Positions 9,595-17,667 of a DNA stretch of 64,000 nucleotides are shown piece after piece. Every line of letters starts with the position of its first letter. Positions within the stretch are counted from its first letter, which is position 1. Below the pieces are notes generated by a model. That model saw only the letters and a list, made by a program, of their open reading frames with translations. It had not been told where the DNA came from and made no database searches. The position numbers and the translations under genes are program-made. This stretch comes from CAVQJU01 sp963729215 (GTDB taxonomy: Bacteria > Acidobacteriota > Vicinamibacteria > Vicinamibacterales > CAVVIG01): assembly GCA_963729215.1 (NCBI GenBank), contig CAVSND010000030.1:189797-253796 (forward strand), written 5' to 3'.

Positions 9595-10368
9595 CTACTT
9601 CGACGCGAGCAGTTCGCGTCCATTGAGCGGCTGGATCGGGCGCGCGTCGCTCGGATACAGCTTGCCAAAGGTATCGGCCTGACTCTGCGAAATCCGTTGG
9701 GGTGTCTTCAGCACGAACCAGGTGACGCCCTCCGTACACGGCGGGGTCGTCAGCGATCCGGAGAACGTGTAATACCCGCGGTCCTCCGGCAGCAATCCGG
9801 TGGCATCGACCGACAGATCGTCGAGCCTTTGTTCCGGCCCCTCGTGAGTGGCCAGGTGCTGCCAGAGACTGGCGATGACGGGGTTCGCCGCTCCGGCGTC
9901 AAGCAGGACGGCGACGACGGCGAGCGCCCCATCGGGTGACGCGTGCACGAGATGCGCGACCATCGCGAAGCGCTTGCCGTTGATTCGCTCCTCGCTCGGG
10001 TGATGGAAGTGAAACTGCGTCAACTGATACCGCTTGCCACCAACGGTGATGAAGCTGCCGGGCGCGTAGTTGACCTGAATGGTGTGGCCGTTGTTGACGA
10101 TGTGGAGCGGCGTGCGCTGATAGGCGAACTGGATCGGCGGCACATCCGCCGGCTTCGCGGCCCGGATGTCGATCGGGGATTGATGATGGCCCTGCTGGCA
10201 CGCACTGAAATCTTTGTCGAGTTCAGCCCAATGATTCGGGCCGCTGCTGCCGGCGTAGCTCCAATGAGGCCCGGCGTGCTCTTGTGCGGCCGGGGCGCCA
10301 ACGACCAGCGCAAGCGCTGCGAGCACTCCGCAAACGACCGTGAACCGTCGAAGGCTTGAGTTCATCAT
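9595..10368 (-). CDS. Alpha-class carbonic anhydrase, periplasmic
   Basis: A 257-residue protein with a signal peptide (cleavage near APAAQ) and the alpha-carbonic-anhydrase fold: CQQGHHQSPIDIR, zinc ligands His120 and His122 in QFHFHHPSE, His139 in MVAHLVHA, and the gatekeeper region GSLTTPPCTEGVTWFV with the conserved TTPPC. It interconverts CO2 and bicarbonate in the periplasm. The ATG at 10368 overlaps the stop of the upstream asparagine-synthetase homologue, so the two are translationally coupled. A direct functional link between them is not obvious. Confidence 0.95.
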   Translation of the reverse strand: MMNSSLRRFTVVCGVLAALALVVGAPAAQEHAGPHWSYAGSSGPNHWAELDKDFSACQQGHHQSPIDIRAAKPADVPPIQFAYQRTPLHIVNNGHTIQVNYAPGSFITVGGKRYQLTQFHFHHPSEERINGKRFAMVAHLVHASPDGALAVVAVLLDAGAANPVIASLWQHLATHEGPEQRLDDLSVDATGLLPEDRGYYTFSGSLTTPPCTEGVTWFVLKTPQRISQSQADTFGKLYPSDARPIQPLNGRELLASK

Positions 10369-12221
10369 GTGTCATGCTCCTCTGACCAGGGTGTTAGTGA
10401 TGCTGAAGCCCGACTGGCGGCCAGCGTCGCCGGCAGATCCCGGTGGTACTGCTCGTACACATACAGCGCCCCGACAATCTGAGCCGGTGCCGCGGCGCTA
10501 GTCTTCCACTGTTCTGTCAGAGCGGTCACGGGTTCGCGGCCCAGAATGTCGCAGCACAGGCTTCCGCGTCGTAGAATCGTACCGACGATGCGATCGACTG
10601 TCGACGGCAGCCGCCAGACACGATCATCGTCGAAATACGACCGGACGCGGGGCAGCGGACGAAGGACCGGCGGCAGCGCATCCGAGACCCGCCGGCGGCC
10701 ATACCGGACCGCCCGCGCCAACTGCACACGCCACGGCGGTGTCAGCACCGGAACGCCGGTCTTGTGGTTCGGAATCGACGCAAAGCATCGCGGATAGGTC
10801 GAGCGCAGCCAGCGCTCGTGCAGGCGATCGGTCACGCGCACCTGTACCGGCAATCCCTGGCAGAAATCGAAGAAGGCGTAGTCAAGAAACGGTTTTCGCA
10901 CGCGCAGCCATGGCCGCCACGCCGTGGTCCAGCGATTGGTGGATTGCGGCAGTTTGTGATCGAACAGAACAAATCTGGCGGGAGCGCCGTCCAGCGCCTG
11001 CATCAGTTCGCCGACGCGCGCGACGGCAGCCTCGTAAGGCAGGCCAATGGCGGTGCCATAGAAAGGACACGCCCCCATGACTTCGTCCGCTGTCGTGACC
11101 TTGGCAAAGGTCGGACCGCTCACTGCGTCGCCGACATAGCCCGACGGTGTACGTTGAAATTCGCGCGTTGAACCTCGAGCGCCTCCAGATGCATCAGGTC
11201 GCCGAGCTGCATCAACCCGTCGGTGGGCTGAATGAAGGCGCTGCGGCGGTCGAGCCAGTCCGGGTCGTGGCCTCGGTCCAGCTTCATAGAACTGCCAGTG
11301 TGCGCCGACAACGCGTGCGGCGCGCTCCGCATAACGCGCATCGTCACACCCCGGCACGCCGTACGTGATTGCCGTCCACTGCGCCGGCGGCACCTCGGCG
11401 AGAATCGCCCGGCTATCGAGGCCGCCGCTGAGCGTCTGGCCGAATCGACCGGGCCCTGTGAGGCGCCGCGCGATTGCGGCGCGCCACAACCGCGCCGCCT
11501 CCGCTACGGCGTCGTCGATGTGACGGACCGGCACGGCCGCAAGGTCATTCCAGGTCCAGTAACGGCGCCACCCGCACTGGCGCTCCTGAATCGACATGAC
11601 GCTCGCGCCGGGAACCATGCGCACGCCGGCCACGTTGGTTCGGTCACCCAGGCGATACCCGCCGAACGTCATACGCCTCGCGCAACGCGTCAGCGTCGGG
11701 TTCTGCGCCGATGCCCGGCGCCATCAAAACGCCGCGAACGCCGCCGGCGAATGCCACGCCCTGGACCGACTCGGCGACGTAGAGCGGCAGTCCGCCGAAC
11801 CGATCGTTGACGAACGATGATGGTTCTCGCCTGGTCGTCCCAGATCGCGATGTGATACTCGCCGTCGAGATCGCGAATTGCGTCCGGGCCCCGCCGCAGC
11901 CACTGCTGCAACAACCGGGAACGAAACGCGGGTGTGCGCGCGCCGTCTTTGAGCGCCGACGCCAGTTCCGCGTCGCCGGCGTGAAACACCTCGCCAGCCA
12001 TCCACAAACGATGCCGACGGTCGCCGCTGACCCCCGGACTCAGATCTTCCGGCTCCGCCCCGAGCGGCGCAGGCTGCGATCACGCCGACGCCGAGGCCTG
12101 GCAGTTCGGTCATGGCGCGTTGCTGTCCGTCGTGGGCCATCAGTGCCGCCGCCATGGCCTTTATCGTTGGACGGGCATCGGCGCCGGCATCACGCGCCAC
12201 CCAGCCGAACAGCATGCTCAC
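10365..12221 (-). CDS. Asparagine-synthetase-like ATP-dependent ligase without N-terminal Cys, multiply frameshifted
   Basis: The reconstructed product is about 618 residues. The C-terminal synthetase domain has the PP-loop FGQTLSGGLDSRAI, ITYGVPGCDDARYAERAA, KPFLDYAFFDFCQGLP and a basic C-terminal region. The N-terminal glutaminase-like domain starts MSMLFGWVARD and lacks the catalytic Cys2 of class II amidotransferases. Sensible protein is spread over all three frames, with shifts near 12085, 11808, 11672, 11283 and 11155. Without Cys2 it probably does not use glutamine, as in beta-lactam synthetases and lasso-peptide cyclases, but no lasso protease or RRE gene is nearby. Start GTG 12221 overlaps the preceding small frame. 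Confidence 0.7.
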
Positions 12222-12328
12222 GACGGAGCCGCACCTGACACTTCGGCCGGTGGCTCGAAAAACAGCCGCCGTTCGAATTCAGCGGTCGTGAAGTCGTGAC
12301 GGGGCACAGCGACGCTCAAGTTCACCAT
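12218..12328 (-). CDS. Possible 36-residue peptide upstream of the ligase
   Basis: An ATG at 12328 opens a 36-codon frame, beginning MVNLSVAVPRHDF and ending EVSGAAPS. Its TGA overlaps the GTG start of the asparagine-synthetase homologue. Tight coupling to an amide-forming enzyme raises the possibility of a small substrate or leader peptide. However, it has no lasso-type penultimate-Thr leader motif and no obvious core. It may equally be a spurious frame inside the operon leader. No function is assigned. Confidence 0.3.
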   Translation of the reverse strand: MVNLSVAVPRHDFTTAEFERRLFFEPPAEVSGAAPS

Positions 12329-12567
12329 GTGTCGTGCTCATTGGCTGGGGATACTGGTGACGCGGAAGCCCGCGCCCGAGCCCGCGTCTCGCGCAGATCC
12401 TTGGCGACGGTCACCTGTTCGACGTTGACATCGATGCCGGCCGCCATCGGGCCGGGCGTCGCGATACCGGGCCAGTGTAGCCGATCCCGAGCGCCGCCTG
12501 GGCGCGACGTGGCGAAGCATGACGCTATCCGGAAGTATGAGTTTACAGCCAGCTCAACCAATGACAT
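12322..12567 (-). other. Remnant resembling the 3' end of the ligase gene
   Basis: This stretch reads as an 81-codon frame whose last residues (RASASPVSPANEHDT) resemble the last residues of the asparagine-synthetase homologue (RASASLTPWSEEHDT). The DNA around 12310-12425 also resembles 10355-10450, including the ATG that follows. It looks like a duplicated 3' end, or a gene decaying after duplication, rather than an independent protein. It overlaps the start region of the divergent M48 protease gene, so it also holds that gene's promoter. Confidence 0.35.
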
Positions 12568-13886
12568 CGTGTGGGCATGTTTCGGCTACCAGATGTGCCG
12601 TCGCACTGATTGCGGTCACAGCCGGCCTGTTGCTTGCGGGACGGCCATCGTCGCGCAAACACCGGTGCTGAACGTGCCGCCGGCGGCAGAAGCGTCCCCA
12701 GCCTTCAACCCGGAGCGCGCGACAGACGCCTACCTGGCGCTCGTGCCGCCAGAACAACGTGCGCAAATCCGACGCCTACTTCGAGGGCAGCAATTGGCTG
12801 CAGCTCTGGAGCTCGCTCTACACCGTCTTAATACTCGGGCTGTTACTCGCGTTCGGCTGGTCCTCCCGCATGCGAGACCTCGCCCGGCGCATCACGAGCC
12901 GACGTCCGCTGCAGACCCTGATCTACTGGGTGCTGTTCGTCCTCTATGTCAGCGTCGTCAGCTTTCCGCTGACCGTCTACAGCGGCTTCTATCGCGAACA
13001 TCAGTACGGGCTGGCGACGCAGACATTCTGGCCCTGGCTGAACGAGCAACTGATCGGTCTCGGCGTCTTGCTCGTCCTGGGCGGCCTCGGAATGATCATG
13101 CTGTACGCGGTCCTTCGGCGCGTCGGCCGCGCCTGGTGGCTCTGGGCGACGGCGGTCGTCGTGGTGTTCCAGGTGTTTGGCGCGATGATCGCGCCCGTCT
13201 TCATCGCCCCCCTCTTCAACAGCTATACGCCGCTCGCCGATTCACGCGTGCGCGAACCGATTCTCCGGATGGCGCGTGCCAACGGGATCGCCGTCGATGC
13301 GGTCTACGTGGTTGATCAATCGCGCCAGACGACGAGAGTCAGCGCGAACGTGAGCGGACTGCTGGGCACGACCCGCATCAGCCTGAACGACAATCTGCTG
13401 CGGCGCGCATCTCTGGAAGAAATCGAAATGGTGATGGGCCATGAGATGGGCCACTACGTGTTGAACCACGTCATCACGAACCTGGTCGAGGTATCGGTGC
13501 TGATGGCCATGGGGCTGGCCCTGAGCGCGCGGGCATTCGACTGGTTCAGACAGCGGCGGCCGCGGTGGGGAATCGAATCGAGCGCCGATATCGCCGGCCT
13601 TCCCCTCCTCGTCGCGCTGCTGACCCTCTACTTCCTGATCGTGACACCGCTCACGAACACCATCACCCGCACGAGCGAGTACGAGGCCGATCTCTTCGGC
13701 CTCAACGTCTCCCGCCAGCCGGACGGACTTGCGAATGTGACCCTCAAGCTCGGTGAATACCGCAAACTCTCCCCGGGCCCGATCGAGGAATTCATGTTCT
13801 TCGATCATCCGAGTGGCCGGACCCGCATCGTCACGGCGATGCGCTGGAAGGGAGAGACTCTCGAGGCCGGCCGTTCGACGCACTGA
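12561..13886 (+). CDS. M48-family (STE24-like) membrane metalloprotease, frameshifted at N-terminus
   Basis: The catalytic part is intact: GHEMGHYVLNH (HExxH zinc motif) and SEYEADLFGLN (third ligand Glu). There are several transmembrane segments (LYTVLILGLLLAF, YWVLFVLYVSVVSFPLTVY, LLVALLTLYFLIV) and the family stretch REHQYGLATQTF. The N-terminus is reconstructed from ATG 12561 (membrane segment CAVALIAVTAGLLLA). A shift near 12641 leads to TPVLNVPPAAE and VPPEQRA, and a shift back near 12772 leads to KSDAYFEGSNWLQLW. The two shifts cancel. CAAX-type STE24 homologues in bacteria act in membrane-protein quality control; the substrate here is unknown. Confidence 0.85.
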
Positions 13887-14021
13887 TCACAATCGAAAAG
13901 CCACGCTCGGCTTGCACGGCATTGCACGCGATCGCCGTCAACGTCCACGTCGCTCCCGCGTCGCGATGCTAACATGGAGATCCCCGGCGAACTCGATCGC
14001 GCGCGCCCTCTTGCGATCTGT

Positions 14022-14621
14022 ATGAAACGATTCATCGCGTGCCTGGCGGCCGTCGTCATTCAAACGGCGTGCCTCGACGTCGAAAACTTCGGCGCGTACT
14101 GGGACAAGGGATTCGTGGATCCGGCACTCGAGGGATCGTGGAAGAAGATCGGGCTGCGCGGCCAGAAGATCAACGACACGCCAGGTCCGGACATATGGCG
14201 ATTCACGAAGGACGGCACGAGCTACAGCCTGCAGGGCATCAACCCGATCGATCCATCGTCGCCCGCCGATAAGATCGCGCAGGCGCAAGCCGACAACGAC
14301 ACGCGCGTCCCGGTGCGATCGCTGCGAGTCGGCGACTATCTGCTGCTGATGCAGTTCGCACCTGACCCGAGCGGACAGGGGTGGATGGAGCGTTACGAAG
14401 TGAAGGGGGACACGCTCCGAGAATACTGGATTGAGAACGGCACGGCCGTGGACTACGTGCTGGATCGGCGCCCGACGCCGCGGAACATCACGAAGAACAC
14501 GGGCGAGGGCCGCCGCCTCGTCATCCACACGTTCGACGACGAGGTCTTCCAGGTCCTGGGAGAGTTGGGCAACAAGAGCCGCTACTGGCGCCTCACCTGC
14601 GAGTACAAGAAAATCCGGTAG
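14022..14621 (+). CDS. Putative lipoprotein of unknown function
   Basis: The ATG at 14022 begins MKRFIACLAAVVIQTAC, a short signal with a plausible lipobox (QTAC), so the mature protein would be lipid-anchored. The remaining 180 or so residues are soluble and beta-rich (WRFTKDGTSYSLQG, RSLRVGDYLLLMQF, YWRLTCEYKKI). I recognise no family. An upstream ATG at 13974 in frame would add 16 residues and hide the signal, so I prefer the downstream start. The gene follows the M48 protease by 135 bp. Confidence 0.7.
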   Translation: MKRFIACLAAVVIQTACLDVENFGAYWDKGFVDPALEGSWKKIGLRGQKINDTPGPDIWRFTKDGTSYSLQGINPIDPSSPADKIAQAQADNDTRVPVRSLRVGDYLLLMQFAPDPSGQGWMERYEVKGDTLREYWIENGTAVDYVLDRRPTPRNITKNTGEGRRLVIHTFDDEVFQVLGELGNKSRYWRLTCEYKKIR

Positions 14622-14730
14622 GCGACCGAGACTCTCGCGACCCTTCACCCGATCCTCGACAACGAAGCCTCGGGCCAGGCCCTTAGCCCGTCCCCGAGCG
14701 ATTCAGACCGCGTGCACCACGAGTACCGAT

Positions 14731-14937
14731 CTACGTGGTGGTCCGGCGGACGTTCGTCGCCCGAGGCCCTTTCGCGCCGCCGTCGCCAAGATCGAACTCG
14801 ACGCCGTCGCCCTCGCGCAACATCTCGATGCCCTCGCCGTAAATGGCGCTGGAATGAAAGAACACCTCTTTGCCGGAGGCGTCTCGGATAAAGCCGAACC
14901 CTTTGTCTGCTCGTAGTGTCTTGATGGTTCCCGTCAT
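14731..14937 (-). CDS. cspA: Cold-shock-domain protein
   Basis: A 68-residue CspA-type protein: MTGTIKTLRADKGFGFIRD carries RNP1 (KGFGFI), and VFFHSSAI carries RNP2. It binds single-stranded RNA/DNA and acts as an RNA chaperone or antiterminator. The ATG at 14937 is preceded by AGGAG about 14 bases upstream. Its leader contains a strong hairpin. The length is normal for the family and the gene is monocistronic. Confidence 0.95.
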   Translation of the reverse strand: MTGTIKTLRADKGFGFIRDASGKEVFFHSSAIYGEGIEMLREGDGVEFDLGDGGAKGPRATNVRRTTT

Positions 14938-14964
14938 GTTTTGAACTCGCTCCTGAGGAAAGTC

Positions 14965-14985
14965 TCACGCCGATATTCGGCGTGA
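14965..14985 (-). promoter_or_regulatory. Hairpin in the cspA leader
   Basis: A perfect 9-bp stem with a 3-base loop (TCACGCCGA TAT TCGGCGTGA on the plus strand) lies 28 bases upstream of the cspA start codon. Cold-shock genes often have structured, temperature-sensitive leaders, so a post-transcriptional role is plausible but inferred. Confidence 0.5.
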
Positions 14986-14998
14986 CCTGAAAGACGAA

Positions 14999-15023
14999 GA
15001 GGTCGCCGGAGTTCGGCGACCTC
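14999..15023. terminator. Strong hairpin, possible terminator
   Basis: A perfect 10-bp GC-rich stem (GAGGTCGCCG / CGGCGACCTC) with loop GAGTT. On the minus strand it is followed by TCTTCGTCTTTC, a weak T-rich tail. It resembles the terminator that follows the tRNA at 19.1 kb in position and spacing relative to a CCA-end-like sequence (15038-15051). It could isolate cspA from upstream transcription. Confidence 0.45.
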
Positions 15024-15037
15024 TCCTTGCCTGAATC

Positions 15038-15051
15038 TTGGTTGCGGGGGC
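15038..15051. repeat. 14-bp copy of the tRNA-Met 3' end
   Basis: TTGGTTGCGGGGGC here is identical, in the same orientation, to the 3' end (with CCA) of the initiator tRNA gene at 19110-19123. The two copies bracket the mla operon. No complete tRNA can be folded here: the T-loop and the 5' acceptor strand are absent. It is either an attachment-site-like duplication or the tail of a deleted tRNA gene. Confidence 0.4.
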
Positions 15052-15349
15052 ACGCAGCCGTCATTACCGACGGGGCTGTACGTGGTCGCCGCATGAGGCC
15101 GCCCACTGTCCCTGTATTCCGGTCAGGGACAACATCCGATCTTACCCCAGAAAGCGGGCGCACGCTTTCTGGAGGCACTCTCTGTGCCCCGGCTGCGAGC
15201 AGACTTTCAAACCCAGACGGCCTGACCAGCGACACTGCCGCCCGGCGTGCCGAAAAGTGGGCGCAGATCGCGACGCTCGGTCCTGTAATCGTGGCAGGGG
15301 AAGAACAGTAGGTCGCACGGCAAATCGCGAAGATCAAGAAGCGTCATGA
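15038..15349 (+). CDS. Possible small zinc-binding protein
   Basis: A frame open from about 15038 contains LCPGCEQTFKPRRPDQRHCRPACRK, written here only as its ligands: CPGC at about residues 50-53, then HC and C some 14-19 residues later. This looks like a treble-clef or zinc-ribbon motif. The upstream part is not protein-like and no good start is evident. A frame change near 15100, or a start around 15094, is possible. The 3' end overlaps the convergent lipoprotein gene. Only the cysteine cluster supports it. Otherwise 14938-15343 holds the two hairpins and no other gene I can support. Confidence 0.3.
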   Translation: MVAGARSRHYRRGCTWSPHEAAHCPCIPVRDNIRSYPRKRAHAFWRHSLCPGCEQTFKPRRPDQRHCRPACRKVGADRDARSCNRGRGRTVGRTANREDQEAS

Positions 15350-15937
15350 GCCCTGGTGCATGACCCGCGAGAGGCAGTCCGTGGCGAGGCGCCCCAGCAG
15401 TCGGCCGGCGGCCGCGGCCAGGTCGCCGGGCAGGTCGGCCGCGATCGGTTCCTCCGCGCGGATGATCTCCGAATGGACCGCCCGGTCGGTGGTCGTCACC
15501 TGGACCTCGACAGCCCCGACCAGCCGTGGGCTCGGCGCCGCCTCGATCTGCCATGCCACCAGCGTGACGGCCAGCGACGGCGCGCTGCCGACGTCGACGA
15601 GGCGGATATCGGGACTCGACGCGATGGCATATCGCACCGCCGAATCCAGGTAGCGATCGGGGGTGGATGCCCAGAGCCAGACCGGATCCTCGGTCACCTC
15701 ACCACCGGGCTGCTGGTGCAGCACGCGACGGCCGATGTGTCCCCGGCCCTGCGTCTCGAGCAGACGGACGCTCGTGGCGTTCGGGGCATCGGCGGCCACC
15801 CCGCCCGGCTCGACCAGTCGTGGCTCGATCATGCGGATGGGAACGGTATCCGGGCGTTCAATCCGAACACGGCAGCCCCCGCCCAGGCAGGCCACTGCCA
15901 GCACGACGAGCATTCCGTATCTCGAGCGCCGAATCAT
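15344..15937 (-). CDS. ABC-type transport auxiliary lipoprotein (PqiC/MlaD-associated type)
   Basis: The ATG at 15937 overlaps the MCE stop (ATGA). The N-terminus MIRRSRYGMLVVLAVACLGGGC is a lipoprotein signal with Cys22. The body (RYLDSAVRYAIASSPDIRLVD, LVAWQIEAAPSPRLVGAVEV, RAEEPIAADLPGDLAAAAGRLLGRLATD) matches the outer-membrane auxiliary lipoprotein family that accompanies MCE transporters such as PqiABC. It is the last gene of the operon and would link the MCE bridge to the outer membrane. Confidence 0.8.
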   Translation of the reverse strand: MIRRSRYGMLVVLAVACLGGGCRVRIERPDTVPIRMIEPRLVEPGGVAADAPNATSVRLLETQGRGHIGRRVLHQQPGGEVTEDPVWLWASTPDRYLDSAVRYAIASSPDIRLVDVGSAPSLAVTLVAWQIEAAPSPRLVGAVEVQVTTTDRAVHSEIIRAEEPIAADLPGDLAAAAGRLLGRLATDCLSRVMHQGS

Positions 15938-16897
15938 TTCGGCTTCGCTCCTGCCTGCCGGATGCCGTGGACCACCGACTCCGGCTGTTCCTGCAGCTGG
16001 CGCGCGAGCTCGCGCAGCTGCCCGAGCGACTCGCGTATCGCGGGCAGCGAGCGCCGCAGGTCCTCCGCCGCCAGGCTGGCCTGGTCCATGGCCTCGCGCG
16101 TGGCGCGGCCGGAGGCGGGCAGGTCTGCCGCGTCGATGGCGGCGCGTGCCTCGTCGGCGAACTTCGACAGCGTGCCCTCGTTGCCGACCAGTCCGTCCAG
16201 GTTCGAGGCGATTGCCTCGATCTGCGCGCTGGTCGTCGAGAAGAACTTCCGCGAGTCGGCGCTGAGGGCCGGCAGCTCGCTCTCGCGGACGATGCGTTCG
16301 ACGTTGGTGAAGAACCGGTCGGCCCGGTCGAGGCTGTCGGGCATCCGGGCGACGATCTCCCGAAGGACCTGGAGCGTCGACTCGACGCGCTCCAGCACTT
16401 CGGGCAACCGGTCCCGTAGCTCCGCAATCGGGGTCGGCATCGACGGGATGTATGGCCGACTTGGCGTGAAGCCGAGCGTCATCGGCGGAGGGGGGTTCTC
16501 CGGCATGTCGAGAAAGAGGTATGCCTCGCCGGTCACGGGGTTGCCCACCACCTGAGCGCGCAGCCGCTCGAAACACGCCCGCCGTGGCCAGTTCCTGGAG
16601 GTTGGTGACATTGGCGCCGACGGTGGTGAGGCGATCGGTGAACAGCTCGAAGTCGATCTCGATCGTGCGGCCGCCCGGCTCCACCTGCAGGTTCGACACC
16701 CGCCCCACGGCGACGCCGCGGTAGCGCACCGGGCTCGAGATGTCGAGACCGGCGACGTTCTCCTGCGTATAGGTGACGAGCTCGATGACCTCGCGGCTCC
16801 GCATCCGCTGGATGAAGAGCAGCCCCGTCGCGAGGATCACGACGATCGCGATGACGAGGAACAACCCGAGGCGCGCGTAGCTCTTCTCGACCGCCAT
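15934..16897 (-). CDS. MCE/MlaD-family lipid-binding protein, one frameshift
   Basis: The N-terminus has one transmembrane anchor (GLFLVIAIVVILATGLLFI). It is followed by the MCE domain: VIELVTYTQENVAGLDISSPVRYRGVAVGRV, LFTDRL, VTNLQELATAGVF. Near 16575 the frame slips by one base and continues ERLRAQVVGNPVTGEAYLFLD. After that come a helical tail rich in charged residues and a C-terminal coiled region (LGQLRELARQLQEQPE). It sits in the periplasm, anchored in the inner membrane, and forms the hexameric lipid channel of the transporter encoded by this operon. Confidence 0.85.
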
Positions 16898-16900
16898 GAT

Positions 16901-17665
16901 TCATCTCTCCCGGGCCGCGGACGCGCTCGGCGAGGACCGCGTGAAGAAGTTGTGCACGAACGGGATGGCCGATTCGTCCCGCAGCCGCCGAGGATCGCCT
17001 CGGGCCACGATCCCCTTGGCCTCCTTGTCGAGCACGATGCAGTTGTCGGCGACCAGGAAGATGCTCGGCAGCTCGTGCGTCACGATGACGATGGTAATCC
17101 CGAGGTCGCGGCTGAGCGTGACGATCAGGTGATCGAGCTCGACCGCGCTGATCGGGTCGAGCCCGGCGGAGGGCTCGTCGAAGAACAGCAGGTCGGGCTC
17201 GATCATCATCGCGCGCGCGATGCCCGCGCGCTTCTTCATGCCGCCCGAAATCTCACCCGGAAGGTGCCCCGCGAACGCGCCGAGGCCGACCAGATCCAGC
17301 TTCGCCTGCACGAAATCCTGTACGAGGGGGCCGCGGACGCTCGTCCAGGTCGTCAGCGGGAGCGCGAGGTTCTCGGCCAGCGTCAGAGAGCTGAAGAGCG
17401 CGCCGGACTGGAAGAGGACGCCGAACGGCGGTACGCCGCTGTAGACGTGCGGCTCGCCGACGCCGTCGATGTCGATGCGGCCGGCCATCGGCTGCTCCAG
17501 GCCGATCAGGTACCGGAGCAGCGTGCTCTTGCCACTGCCCGACCCGCCGAGAATGGCCAGGGTCGTTCCGCGCTCGACCTCGAAGCTGACGTGCTCCATC
17601 AGCACGCGGGTCCCCCACCCGATCCGGAGGTCCTCGACGACGATGTGCGGCCGGGACGGGGGCAT
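16901..17665 (-). CDS. MlaF-type ABC transporter ATPase
   Basis: A 254-residue ATPase with Walker A GGSGSGKST, signature ISGGMKKR, Walker B LLFFDEPSAGLDP and H-loop THELPS. The ISGGMKKRAGIARA signature is characteristic of the Mla/MCE-associated ABC subfamily. The ATG at 17665 lies 2 bp after the permease stop, so the operon order is permease, ATPase, MCE protein, lipoprotein. It powers lipid movement between the inner and outer membranes. Confidence 0.92.
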   Translation of the reverse strand: MPPSRPHIVVEDLRIGWGTRVLMEHVSFEVERGTTLAILGGSGSGKSTLLRYLIGLEQPMAGRIDIDGVGEPHVYSGVPPFGVLFQSGALFSSLTLAENLALPLTTWTSVRGPLVQDFVQAKLDLVGLGAFAGHLPGEISGGMKKRAGIARAMMIEPDLLFFDEPSAGLDPISAVELDHLIVTLSRDLGITIVIVTHELPSIFLVADNCIVLDKEAKGIVARGDPRRLRDESAIPFVHNFFTRSSPSASAARER

Positions 17666-17667
17666 GT

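Noticed and set aside
10365..12328. Lasso-peptide biosynthetic cluster
   Set aside because: The ligase lacks the glutaminase Cys and has a small upstream frame, but there is no transglutaminase-like leader peptidase, no RRE protein, no transporter, and the peptide lacks the conserved leader Thr and a plausible ring acceptor.
4476..13886. A block of true pseudogenes (decaying pilus operon and neighbours)
   Set aside because: Shifts are single-base, often in homopolymers and sometimes compensating, while residues on both sides remain fully conserved; sequencing or assembly error is more likely.
15036..15120. Second tRNA gene upstream of cspA
   Set aside because: Only the 3' acceptor strand and CCA are present; no T-loop TTCAA, no 5' acceptor strand, no foldable cloverleaf on the minus strand.
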